Assembly (NCBI GenBank): GCA_036924085.1
Contig: JAVGWX010000005.1
Location: forward strand, 77,811,547-77,875,546
Origin: Ariolimax columbianus
Lineage: Eukaryota; Mollusca; Gastropoda; Stylommatophora; Arionidae
Direction of reading: 5' to 3'
DNA length: 64,000 bases
The notes beneath the pieces are model-generated. The model searched no databases. It worked only from the letters and a program-made list of their open reading frames with translations, and was not told the DNA's origin. Every line of letters begins with the position of its first letter. Positions within the stretch are counted from its first letter, which is position 1. Position numbers and translations under genes: made by a program. Shown piece after piece: positions 22,900 through 34,049 of the stretch.

Positions 22900-23720
22900 G
22901 AAGATAACAATGTTCACGAAGAGCTGGATGGAAGATAGTAGAGTTATTGGCATTTTAATATTACATTTTTTTTTTAAATGGTTACAGAACTTGTTTGTCA
23001 CTTTTGTTATTCCAATGCACAGTGCACAGACAAAGAGAAAGGGTCTAGGCAGCGAGTTAGAGTTTTATTGTAGCAGAAGCAATTATAATATACATCATTT
23101 TCTTCATGTAATCAAATATATATGGGTAATGTGTGTGTGTAAATTCAATAAAACAGTTGGGCTGTAATAGCATAGTGATGTATTGGAAAAGAGCTTGCAG
23201 ACCTGCAGATGTTCTGTGATGTTATGAACTCCTCATTACCAAATTAGAAAAAAAGTCACAATACAATGGTGTCTATATAAGAAAACTGCACCAGATGAAA
23301 TTGTTCATACAAACACACCAGTAACATACCTGATCTTGTTATGGCTAATGTAAAACCAATATTTTAGGACCGTGACAGGAATGAACTACTAAAAAAGTGT
23401 CTTGAAGGAAATACACAAAATGTCAATGATTGAACAGTGCTAACTTGAAATTATGTCCAAAGAATAAGAATCCTGGTCTAACTATTGTGAAAGCTGTTGT
23501 TGCTATTGCAGTTTATGTTTATAATGATGGGACAAAACCTCTGTTGGTAATGGAGGAAATGGAACTACATACTTGTACGTATCTGAGAGAATCCTGTGAA
23601 CACAAGAACATTTTGACGCAAAAAAGGAACTAAGAGAAAAGCTATTAAGGGATCTCATGATGCCAGGAGGGCAAAAAAAAGAGGAGGAGATTTGTACTGG
23701 TAGGTAGTTACTGAAGGGTT
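22900..23720 (+). mobile_element. Possible Mutator-like (MULE) transposase remnant
   Basis: Two pieces resemble the Mutator-like transposase proteins common in invertebrate genomes. One is near 23010-23100, reading AQTKRKGLGSELEFYCSRSN. The other, near 23450-23560, is KLCPKNKNPGLTIVKAVVAI followed by VYVYNDG, which looks like the LCPK......VK.AV..AV..FNDG pattern. A Lys/Arg-rich region (KKKRR) follows, as in those proteins. The in-between part (MNYXKSVLKEI) is broken. Assignment rests on pattern memory over short stretches and could be wrong. Confidence 0.35.
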
Positions 23721-25479
23721 TCTATTTCAGGTTGGTCATCAATAAGAATAAACGTATTTAATCATAAAAAAGTGGTACAAAATAATGTCCTAAAATTGTT
23801 GCTGAAAACCGCAATTTACATACAGTTTGTGTGATAACTTTATTGTTTTTAAAGCAATTGTCCTGCAACTTTGCACATATATTCTATAAAAATCATGGCT
23901 TACCTGTGAACTATGGAAATCAAGCTATCTTACAGTGTGTAAGAGTTATTATAATTCGGAGTATCAATTTGTTTGACAAAATTGAGTAATATTTGAAATT
24001 TCATAAAAACACAATCGTAAAAGATGTAGCTTTGGCTGTAGTCTATAATGAAGGGATAATCTTGCATATCATTATAAGAAAAAATACCGTGTGTGTGATG
24101 AATGAGACAGGAGAAATTACATGCAGAGTTTTGCCATTTACAAAAAACATACATACTCAGAACTAAAGTATGCAGCCTCCTCAAATATAGACACATATTA
24201 TTGGGCTTAATGCAAGGAACACGTTTTGAAAGAGGAAGAAGGCAATTGAAAGAAAGGTGGACTGTCGCTCTTTCTTCCTAGAGCAGTCATCAATGTATTG
24301 GAATCATCCGACTATGATTAAATGAAAAATTAACCTTCATGTTTGCTTTCAGAGAAATAGAAGTTTCCATCACCTTGGCAAAACGGTATTATTCAGGGCC
24401 ACACCAATCAGCTAGAAGATTCATCTCAGAACTGAATTATAACCATTTATTGTTTGCTTCAGCATCTATTTATAAAACTGAACCAATCTATCTGAAGTAT
24501 GTACATTTATGTTCTAGATATCTTGTGCTTTTACATTTTCCCACATTTTTTCTACGAAATTTCCAGTTACTTCTTACAGCTCCTAAAACACATGAACTAC
24601 ATTATAAAAGGGCATTACGTGGAACCTAATGTAGAAAACCTCATTCAAATTGGAGAGACGCCTTTGCCTAAAAAAAATATATTTATAAATGTTTCAGTAA
24701 ATTATTTTCTTAAGGTACAAAATAATTCCTTTGCTAACAAAATATCAAATATCAATTTTAAGAAAATGGCACTACCTGATACACTGTAAATTATTAAGTC
24801 ATTGGGACATAGAAAAAAATAAATTGGCGTGCAAATAATCGTAATCGCGCATATCGGTGTAAGGGTTATTGAGATTTTAGGCGGCAATTGACGGCAACTA
24901 TTGTGCAACGGACAATAATTGACACGTGAAAATTTCGTCATTTAGTCGTCAGTCTTTCAAGGAGGTTTTTCAGTGAGTGCGAAGGCCTATCTAAAGTAGG
25001 TCATAGTTGAGCCCTCCCGGATGATTGTTCTTCTCAGTGTTTCCTTGTGTATCCCTCTGTTCCGAGCGCCCCTTAGTGTCCATTCGAGTGCTTGCAATGG
25101 AAGCTGGTTACGTGAATCAGGATTTTGCTTGAGGTTATGACGGCTTACAGGCGCGACAACAGACAAGTATCTGTTTTATTTTCTTCCCTTTGTCAAGGTG
25201 ATGGGGAAATTGCGGTGAGAATGAGATATCTGGTCTCGACAGCATTCGCTTTAAAGTTTCAAGACATTGTTCGATCTGTTCTGGTTAATATTTTCGAAGT
25301 CTAGCCGATAAGAAACTGTTTTGGCTGATAGCCTAAAATCTAGCCATTTATTAAAAACACACATAAACTGGCCCAATTTCATTTCTTGTCTAACTTCAGA
25401 TTGTATCATTTTTAATACACAAAAATACTTATTTTTTTTCATTTTCACTTCTTTGCATTTTTAATTTTGTTTTAAAAAT
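23721..25479. other. Unassigned AT-rich stretch
   Basis: Includes two open stretches with no recognised domain (23930-24196 minus; 24339-24629 and 24499-24789 plus, overlapping). They may be the remainder of the transposon remnant upstream or chance. Confidence 0.3.
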
Positions 25480-25840
25480 TACTCACATTATTATTAAAAC
25501 CAAAAAGTCATTTAATTGATCAGTGAACCCGCCTTTCCAAAAAGTCATATCATTGATTAGTGAACCCGCCTTTCCCAAAAGTAATATAATTCATAAATGA
25601 ACCCGCCTCTTCAAAAAGTAAAACAATTGATCAGTGAACCAGCAATTTAAAAACAATTAATATAATTGATCAGTGAATCCGCCATTGCAAAAAGTCATGT
25701 AATTGATCAGTGAATCCGCCATTGCAAAAAGTCATGTAATTGATCAGTGAATCTCCCATTGCAAAAAGTAAAATAATTGATCAGTGATCCGGCAATTCTA
25801 AAAAAGCCGTGTAACTGATCAAAGAACTAGTTTTTTAGGT
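25480..25840. repeat. Minisatellite, about 37-39-bp unit
   Basis: About nine diverged copies of AAAAAGTCATGTAATTGATC, AGTGAATCCGCCATTGC. The TTGATCAGTGAA core is the most conserved part. Confidence 0.9.
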
Positions 25841-26194
25841 AATAAAACACAGATACATACTTGTTCATAAGGCTGATCGCCTTCCATAGTTAATTAGTTA
25901 ATTTCCAATGAAACTTTATTAACTTGTTCTCAAAAACGTATTTCTATCAGGGACTACTAATATCGCATCAGTGAAATATGTTTGTTAATCTGTTGAATTG
26001 ATCTTGCTGATGTAAGCTGGCAATTCCTTATTCACGTTGGACATCGATTGTTCGTTTGTCAGCTTCATAGTCAGAAAAGCCTTGTGTTTTTATTACAACA
26101 GTAAATCTTACCTTCACTTCCTAGACTTGACATTTTACTTGACAGTCATAAGCACTGAGTTGTCTGTAAATACTTCTTCTTTTTTATTTTGTCC
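25841..26194. other. Unassigned spacer
   Basis: No recognised signal. It may include the 3' UTR of the minus-strand LINE that follows. Confidence 0.35.
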
Positions 26195-28505
26195 TACTGA
26201 TCTTGCTTTGCGACGTCACAAAGAGGAGATGTGCATAAACTTCTGGTTTGCGCTAGGTGGGAGCGTTGAGCTGCCGACATGTTGAACTTCTGGAGTGTTT
26301 CTTTGATCCCCTCTATCCATCGATGCTGGGGTCGACCTCTTGCTTGAAACCCCGAAACCTCCATGAAGTATAATTTCGCTGCAGGTTGGCCATACTGCAT
26401 CCTTGTTAAATAACCAAACCACTTTATTGTCCGTGTAAAAAAAGTAGTTAATCGATGTAGCCCACACCATATCCCTTAACGTACTGTCGCGAATTGTATC
26501 ACGAATTGTCTTTCCTGCTGCATTGAGTACACAGCGCTTGTCACAGGTCCCGTTCTTACGTGTGTACCTCTATTTAATAGGGCCGATGTTTGACACCGAC
26601 GACATAACGTATGGATGATTAAAGTGTTTATCAGCATCTGTTTAGTGGATATAGTGACATTTTTTTGTTTCCATATCGGTGCTGGGTATAGTGTCCCTTG
26701 ATTGCCTTTTTAATTTTATTGTTTTCATCTATGTCTGCTGATCTTCATGTCCGACTCTAAGCAGGCTGAGTCGAGACAGATCAGGTGTTAGCTGATCTTC
26801 ATGTCATACTCTAGACAAGCTGAGTCGAGACAGGTCAGGTGTTAGCTGATCTTCATGTCATACTCTAGACAAGCTGAGTCGAGACAGGTCAGGTGTTAGC
26901 TGATCTTCATGTAATACTCTAGACAAGCTGAGTCGAGACAGGTCAGGTGTTAGCTGATCTTCATGTCATGCTCTAGACAAGCTGAGTCGAGACAGGTCAG
27001 GTGTTAGCTGATCTTCATGTCATACTCTAGACAAGCTGAGTCGAGACAGGTCAGGTGTTAGCTGATCTTCATGTCATACTCTAGACAAGCTGAGTCGAGA
27101 CAGGTCAGGTGTTAGCTGATCTTCATGTCATACTCTAGACAAGCTGAGTCGAGACAGGTCAGGTGTTAGCTGATCTTCATGTCATACTCTAGACAAGCTG
27201 AGTCGAGACAGGTCAGGTGTTAGCTGATCTTCATGTCATACTCTAGACAAGCTGAGTCGAGACAGGTCAGGTGTTAGCTGATCTTCATGTCATACTCTAG
27301 ACAAGCTGAGTCGAGACAGGGGAGGTGTTGTAAATGTTCTCGTCGACTGCGAAAATCAATTCGTTTAGCCATTCCTCATAGTGATGGTGATTGACTATTC
27401 TGGTGATTTTATCCATATAGAAAATGAATAAAAGAGCGGATAGCAAACACCCTTGACACACTTCACTCCTCACTGAGAAGCAGTTTGTCTGTTCGGTACT
27501 TGCCATTATCGCCCCTTTGCAGTTTACGTACACAGCTCGTATACTATCCATTTGCCCTCTCCTAACACCATATTTCTCCAAAACATCACATAGTTTACTA
27601 CTGTTGACCGTATCAAAAGTTTTCTCTTGATCGTTGAAGGCCATATTTAGTTATTTATTAAACTCGTTTCCCTTCATTCAGCTGTCTAGGTGCAAATATC
27701 GCGTCCTTGCATCTTCTGCCTTTACTAAAGACACGTTATGATTTACTGATCATGAACTCTACCCTAGCTGGCACTCTCTGTTCTAAGACCCTGCTGTATA
27801 TTGTACCTACGTGACTAAGGAGGGAGGGATATGTCTCTGTATAAGAGGCAGTTCTTTCATTTGGGCACAGCCCCCGCTTTTTGCCAATCCCTCGGCACCT
27901 TTTTTCTTGCTGAAATATCGTAGTTAACCACACCAGTATGGCGTCTCCCCGTATATTGTCATCTCCTGGGCCGTGTACTTAGGGCATCTCCTAGTGGCCT
28001 CTCTGACTTCCTGTTGTATAATTGTTCTATTGTTGTATATGAAATAGTCAGGGACTACTTGCAATAATGTAACACTAACAGACTTGGTATGGACATCGTT
28101 TTTTGTGTTTGAGTTGAGTAGCTCTGTGAAATATGCGTCCGATCTTGCGTTTATCTCGTTGTTATTGAAGATCGACTTCTTATCTCTATCATTGCTTATT
28201 CTGAAATGTTTGCAATTATCCCCCATCGCTCGCACATCGAGTTACTTTTAGTAAAAGTCACTTGGTGTTTTTGAACTTTTCTCACTAAACGCTTCTCCAT
28301 ATTTCTGCCATGTCTCCTCGCGTGCCTTTATCATTTCAATCCTTGCTATGTGTCTCGTCTGTTAGTCATAGTAGTCTGTTTCAATCTTTGAATTTCTCCA
28401 TTTCTTAAATAACTTTTTTCCTTGATGCCCGCCTGTATTCTCTCATTTCACTACATCGTAATTTTCTGTCTTACCTTCTTTCCTAGTTTTTCCACAATTT
28501 AATCT
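26195..28505 (-). mobile_element. LINE with expanded internal minisatellite (minus)
   Basis: Read on the minus strand from 28505: a pre-RT region (EMIKAREETWQKYGEAFS, NCKHFRISN, INARSDAYFTELLNS), a linker (PDYFIYNNRTI, EVREATRRCPKY), then RT palm. Palm motif A appears as DQEKTFDTVN, motif B as VCQGCLLSALLF and motif C as ELIFAVDEN, where the first of the two catalytic Asp is Val. Right after motif C the reading enters a 54-bp tandem array (26735-27326). Beyond it lies the C-terminal end (FMEVSGFQARGRPQHRWIEG, IKETLQKFNMS) at 26195-26400. Frameshifts and stops separate the parts, so the element is dead. The expected thumb region is missing or unrecognisable between 26470 and 26735. Confidence 0.85.
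26735..27326. repeat. 54-bp minisatellite derived from LINE coding sequence
   Basis: About eleven copies of GTTAGCTGATCTTCATGTCA, TACTCTAGACAAGCTGAGTC, GAGACAGGTCAGGT. Copies are almost identical from 26787 to 27273; the lowest-coordinate copy (26735) is the most diverged. Minus-strand translation of each unit contains SACLEYDMKIS, which fits the stretch just before motif D of a LINE reverse transcriptase, and the array starts directly after this LINE's motif C. The array therefore looks like in-place amplification of the host LINE's own coding DNA. Confidence 0.9.
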
Positions 28506-28985
28506 CAAGGCACATACACAATATTAAAAATGACTTAGCTTGAGTTCTGTCACGTGGTGGGGTGCTGCTTGTTGGTAGACGGCGCTGATCGACGAGAAGT
28601 AATATTTCAGCTCAAAGTAATCTAAGATCAAACGCTCCCGCCCTTCTAGCCGCCTGAGGTAAACACTGTCGCGGAGATGTCAACAAGAAAACGAAATACA
28701 TAGTTCTGCCTTCACATTCAAATAATGCTTATTCCCTACTGATATGAAACATCAAATATGAAATTTCCAATATGGCAGATTAAGAATGAAACAACGGTTA
28801 GGCTAAACTGCGGCTATCAATGGCCTAATGTATAACCTCCTAATCTTTGAACGTTTTGCAACATCCTCTACCTGGTCTTCACAACTGTTAGATGATCACC
28901 ACCACACCCTCCATTTTTCTCTTTTTCTTATTTAGATCAACAGAGAACGAATCTGAAATGTCGTACGACGGACATCATGTACAAA
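28506..28985. other. Unassigned spacer
   Basis: No recognised signal. The 5' part of the minus-strand LINE is not detectable here. Confidence 0.35.
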
Positions 28986-28989
28986 ACTC

Positions 28990-29450
28990 TACATCGTTGA
29001 TGATACAGTGTTGGGTCGTTGATGATACAGTTTTTTGTGTCATTGATGATACAGTGTTGTGTCATTGATGATACAGTGTTGTGTCATTGATGATACAGTG
29101 TTGTGTCATTGATGATACATTGTTGGGTCGTTGACGATACAGTGTTGTGTCATTGATGATACAGTGTTGTGTCATTGATGATACATTGTTGGGTCGTTGA
29201 TGATACAGCGTTGTGTCATTGATGATACAGTGTTGTGTCATTGATGATACAGTGTTGTGTCGTTGATGATACAGGGCTGGGTCGTTGATGATACCGAGTT
29301 GGGTCGTTGATGATACAGGGCTGGGTCGTTGATGATACCGAGTTGGGTCGTTGATGATACAGGGCTGGGTCGTTGATGATACATAGTTGGGTGGTTGATT
29401 ATACATGGCTAGGTCGCTGATGATACCGAGTTTGGTCGCTGATGATACAG
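28990..29450. repeat. Minisatellite, 22-bp unit
   Basis: About 21 copies of GATGATACAGTGTTGTGTCA+TT with variants (GGGTCG, CCGAGTT, AGGGCTGG). Variants are regionally grouped: TGTGTCATT early, GGGTCGTT later, showing local homogenisation. A 152-codon minus frame through it is a by-product. Confidence 0.95.
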
Positions 29451-30169
29451 TGTACATAATGTACTGTACATAATGTACTGTTAATGTCCCCTGTATGATG
29501 ATATTGGTTCCTAGAATCAAGAATCAAATGTAAAGTAAAGATTTTCCATATTAAAAACAAGTCCATCCCATGTCCTAAGAAAGTAAGTCAATGACAGTCA
29601 TTAAATAAGCAAGAAGGTTACTGAAGGCACGTAAAGCGATTAAACAATAAAATCTGTAAGGGACATTATTACTGACTTTCCTGGATATCATCGCTGAGGT
29701 AGTAGGTGCACTTCAAGGGGAAGCTACCGATATAAATTGCTTCTTGATGGTATATTATTTGAAGTAGATAGAAATACTGGCTTTTAACTCGTTTGATTAG
29801 TAGTGTTTCTTGTATTGCTTGCGCAATGGAATGGGTTAAGTTGGAACACGTTGTAACAACATACGAAATTGATAGGGGAAAATAGAGGACGCAAAGATCA
29901 AATATACGTGAGAGTTGATCATAATGGTACGGGGAAAGTCAACAACACAATCGATGAGCAGTAGTAGAGACCGTAAGTTATGAGACGGCGCCTGTTAGGC
30001 TAGTCGGCTTGGCTTTAGATTAAAATTTATCGTAAATCTCCGCAATCAATGTCACTGGTACGAAGCGATCACCGCTTGGCGTATTTTCTATTTGAAATGG
30101 CACACGTTCTGCAAAATATGCAAACTAGTTGAAACGTTATTGTTCTTGTGCTTATAATAATTGAAACAT
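29451..30169. other. Unassigned stretch
   Basis: Starts with a short duplicated GTACATAATGTACT. Otherwise no recognised signal. Confidence 0.35.
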
Positions 30170-30495
30170 TGTTGTCTTCTTCTTTTACTTTTTCGTTCGT
30201 CCTGAAACGGGTGTTGTATAATCTGCGGAGTCTTCTAAACCAGTATAAAGACGTTAAATTAAGTGACGTATACAAGTTTACTGCGACGCCGCGATTTTTG
30301 CGTCTTTTGGCTCGACACATTTGATTTCATCTGGCTTTTTTTCAGTACAGGGTTTGATTTCCCACCATCATATTTATCCCTTGACCAGAATACACTAGTG
30401 ACTAGTGTAACCTGTTTCTAGGGCCACCACATGGAGGCTGAGTAGGATCTTTGTCAGCTATGGTTTGCTGACCCTGATGCAATCAGTCACTTTAT
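30170..30495 (+). repeat. Dispersed repeat R1, copy 2, with CR1-like tail inserted
   Basis: Aligns with 4085-4425 (see that entry) but is interrupted near 30200-30262 by GAAACGGGTGTTGTATAATC, then TTCTAAACCAGTATAAAGAC and GTTAAATTAAG. This inserted piece is the 3' tail of the CR1-like LINE family. Either the LINE end inserted into R1, or R1 families differ by an acquired LINE tail. Confidence 0.55.
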
Positions 30496-30579
30496 ATATA
30501 TATATAACAAATGAGTCATTTCCCCAGGATCATAACAGATAAAATGTTACTATCTACGTGTTCGTAATGATTAACATAC

Positions 30580-31095
30580 TGTTGTTCCATTGTTCATAAT
30601 AGTTATAAGACTATCATTTGTGTTACTCATAATAGTTAAAAGACCATTGTCCCTTTACTCTTAATAGTTAAAAGACCATTGTCACCTTACTCATAGTACG
30701 CGTAGTTAAAAAACTATTTTCACCTAGTCCATAAAAGTTAAAAGACTTTTGTCCTCTTGCTCATAATAGCTAAAATACTATTTACCCTTGCTCATAATAG
30801 TCAATTGACTATTGTCTTCTTGCTCATAATAGTCAATAGACTATTGTCTACTTGCTCATAATAGTGAATAGACTATTCTCCCCTTGCTCAAAGCAGTTTA
30901 AATACAATGGTCCCACTGCTCATTATAGTAAATGGTATTGACTCGGTACTCACGACAGTTGAAATCACGTACGTTAATACAAGTTTTAATTTTAATTTTC
31001 TCTTGCTCAAAATAATTTAAATGCCATTGTCCCATTGCTCCAAATAGTAAAATGCCATTGATACTGGCTCACGATATTTACAATGCAATTGTCCC
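30580..31095. repeat. Diverged minisatellite, about 33-34-bp unit
   Basis: About fifteen diverged copies around TGCTCATAATAGTTAAAAGA, CTATTGTCCCCT. Divergence is higher than in most arrays of the window, so it is probably old. Confidence 0.85.
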
Positions 31096-31339
31096 CGTTT
31101 GATTATAGTTTCTCCTAGACAAATGAAACATAAATACGCTCCTACTAAACTGCTTTTATTTGAACTATCACCGACTTTTCGTAGGGGGGTATCATGTTCA
31201 AATGAGTGCCATATGTTTTCTTGGAAAATATAACAAAAAGATTAAGACTAACTCCATGTCTCTGCTACATTTCATCGACACGTTGCTCTAATAAACTGTA
31301 TAGATAAACCTTGTTTTATGTGTACATGTTTTATTGAAT

Positions 31340-32030
31340 TGTATTTCTGTCCATCGAGAGTTCCCTATATTGTTTAACTTATATGTTCGAGCAGTAAGAG
31401 AAGCTCCCTGTATTGTTGGGCTTACATGTTCCATCAGTAACGAGAGTTCCCTGTATTGTTGGACTTACATGTTCCATCAGTAACGAGAGTTCCCTGTATT
31501 GTTAGACTGACATGTTCCATCAGTAACGAGAGTTCCCTGTATTGTTAGACTGACATGTTCCATAAGTAACGAGAGTTCCCTGTATTGTTAGACTGACATG
31601 TTCCATCAGTAACGAGAGTTCCCTGTATTGTTGGACTTACATGTTCCATCAGTAACGAGAGTTCCCTGTATTGTTAGACTGACATGTTCCATCAGTAACG
31701 AGAGTTCCCTGTATTGTTGGACTTACATGTTCCATCAGTAACGAGAGTTCCCTGTATTGTTGGACTTACATGTTCCATCAGTAACGAGAGTTCCCTGTAT
31801 TGTTGGACTGACATGTTCCATCAGTAACGAGAGTTCCCTGTATTGTTGGACTGACATGTTCCATCAGTAACGAGAGTTCCCTGTATTTAGTAATGACATG
31901 TTTCATCAGTAACGAGAGTTCCCTGTATTGTTGGACTGACACGTTCCATGAGTAACGAGAGTTTCCTGTATTGTTGGACTTACATTGTCTATCAGTAACG
32001 AGAGTTTCCCTGTATTTAGTAATGACACGT
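31340..32030. repeat. Minisatellite, 43-bp unit
   Basis: About sixteen copies of GGACTTACATGTTCCATCAG, TAACGAGAGTTCCCTGTATT, GTT. Two alternating subtypes (GACTTACATG and GACTGACATG) are visible. The ends are more diverged than the middle. Confidence 0.95.
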
Positions 32031-32410
32031 CACTCTCGTGGTGGTAGCAAGCTGACAGCGTGTACTATCAACGTTGTTCTATCCCGAGGCCTATGTCAGC
32101 CCAAGACAAGCGTTGCTTGATTCTCCAGAAATAGACCTAGTTTGTTGGCTTCGTCCCTGCCCGACCTAAATGCCCCAAAAGAAATGTTTCTCTCGATCTC
32201 AGTGAACAGATAATGCTGCTGCACACAGTGTTGGCGATCTACATATCCACGTAATTACTTCGCCAAATTGATATGCGAGCAGCTGGATTGAGAATGTAAA
32301 TTGATTTGGATCCAAACTCTTACCAATTGTTAAAAGGAGCGATTAGAAAATTGTAATCAATTCAATACACTAAAAAATAGAAACAAGATTTAAGTAGAGA
32401 ATGAGCCACA
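32031..32410. other. Unassigned spacer
   Basis: No recognised signal. Confidence 0.35.
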
Positions 32411-32625
32411 TATATTCGCACACACATACACTGATACACATGCACTGATACACATTCACTGACACACATATACACTGACACACACATACACTAACACACA
32501 CATACACTGACACACACATACACCAACACACACATACACTGACACACATACACTGACACACATACACTGACATACACATACACTGACACACATACACTGA
32601 CATACACATACACTGACACACAGAT
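32411..32625. repeat. CA-rich short tandem repeat, 16-18-bp unit
   Basis: Repeats of CACACATACACTGACA. The minus frames give Cys/Val/Met runs that are artefacts of the repeat. Confidence 0.95.
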
Positions 32626-32629
32626 ATTC

Positions 32630-33205
32630 AGGGTGGGTAGGTAGCTTACGTGGTTGTATACATAAATACAGGCTGTTACCAAATACAACAATGTAATTTG
32701 ATGACATTGAAGTGTGATATTGCTTCCTGGTAGTGAATTATGGACAATCAGCTTCATTTGTGTATAGGGAATCGGAGATGAACAAGTTTACCGTTTTTGT
32801 TAGAGAAAGAGAGCGGGGATATGAATGCTATTGTTGAATGCTGACAGGCTGCCTTCAGAAAATTCGCCTGCACGTCAGTTTTTTGTTCACATGCTGTTTG
32901 GATTAGTATGTAGGTTTGTGCACTGGTGTCTCAACTGACGGTCCGCGAAGCCGTTTTCAGCAGCAAGCTACACGATTGACATTTTATCCTGTGATTAAGA
33001 ATAACAAATTGCAGACAAGAATATAGGACATTTAAAAAAATGATATTTGAAGTAATTTATGTACATTATTTCCCAAACAGAGATATGATCTAATTATAGA
33101 GAAGACATCCACTGAATGTGATTTTATTGTGCATGTCAGAGACTATAATACACTTTCTTTTTAAAACAGCAATTCATAATCTGAAATGTCCTAGGCACTG
33201 GACAA
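32630..33205. other. Unassigned AT-rich spacer
   Basis: No recognised signal. Confidence 0.35.
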
Positions 33206-33470
33206 ACGTTAAGAAACGTGAAACATATATCTGTATCTGAATGTCTAACTGATAATCACGTTAAGAAACGTGAAAAATATATCTGTATCTGAATGTCTAA
33301 CTGATAATCACGTTAAGAAACGTGAAACATATATCTGTATCTGAATGTCTAACTGATAATCACGTTAAGAAACGCGAAACATATATCTGTATCTGAATGT
33401 CTAGCTGATAATCACGTTAAGAAACGTGAAAAATTTATATGTATCTGAATGTCTAACTGATAATCAGGTC
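33206..33470. repeat. Minisatellite, 52-bp unit
   Basis: Five nearly identical copies of CACGTTAAGAAACGTGAAAC, ATATATCTGTATCTGAATGT, CTAACTGATAAT. Each unit contains CACGTTnnnnAACGTG, a 6-bp inverted repeat able to form a small hairpin. Confidence 0.95.
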
Positions 33471-33799
33471 GGCATGCTTCCGTCCAGCTCTCTCATCGTC
33501 GGCAATATCAACTTTCGCACGCTTTTCACAAAGGGATCAAAGCAATTTTGATCACGTTCTTTTTCCGCGTTTTATGTTGACAAATCTATCCAGTCTGCAC
33601 TACCATTAGGTGGTGGGGCAGTTTGAGTGCTTGGATGAACCTGGGAGCCATGCCGGCGAGAATCTTGTGCTCTTGGTAGTTCAGCCATGCCAAGCAGCAT
33701 CAAGTGAGAGGCCAGACTAAAAGTGCATAACCCACTCCACCTCCACCCTTTCCTGCTTAAAGGTTAGGTTAGAACTAACAACCCAGACCTGGACGAAAA

Positions 33800-33915
33800 A
33801 AGACACGAATTTGTTAAAGAAACCCTATCATAGAACACACCTTTGTTACAGAGACCCTATCATAGAACACACCTATGTTCCAGAAACCCTATCATAGAAC
33901 ACACCTATGTTACAG
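33800..33915. repeat. Minisatellite, about 35-bp unit
   Basis: Three to four copies of ACCCTATCATAGAACACACC, TATGTTACAGAGA. It lies just upstream of the LINE endonuclease region that starts near 34050. Confidence 0.9.
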
Positions 33916-34049
33916 AGATCCTAACATAAATCCAAAATACCAGCATTGCTGGCCTAATTCGTGCATCTCACACATACGAGGAGTATGACGCGAACTGATG
34001 AAAGTCAGTCAATGGAAGCCAGGCTACTAACACATCGTCTAACGATTAA

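Noticed and set aside
25480..25840. Possible CRISPR array (regular ~38-bp repeats)
   Set aside because: Repeats are directly contiguous without unique spacers, and the window is eukaryotic. The same applies to all other arrays here.
29062..29520. 152-codon minus-strand frame
   Set aside because: It is a translation of the 22-bp minisatellite plus a little flank; periodicity explains it entirely.
32370..32757. Cys/Val-rich small proteins on the minus strand
   Set aside because: They arise from the CACACATACACTGACA microsatellite read in three frames; not a toxin-like or metallothionein-like gene.
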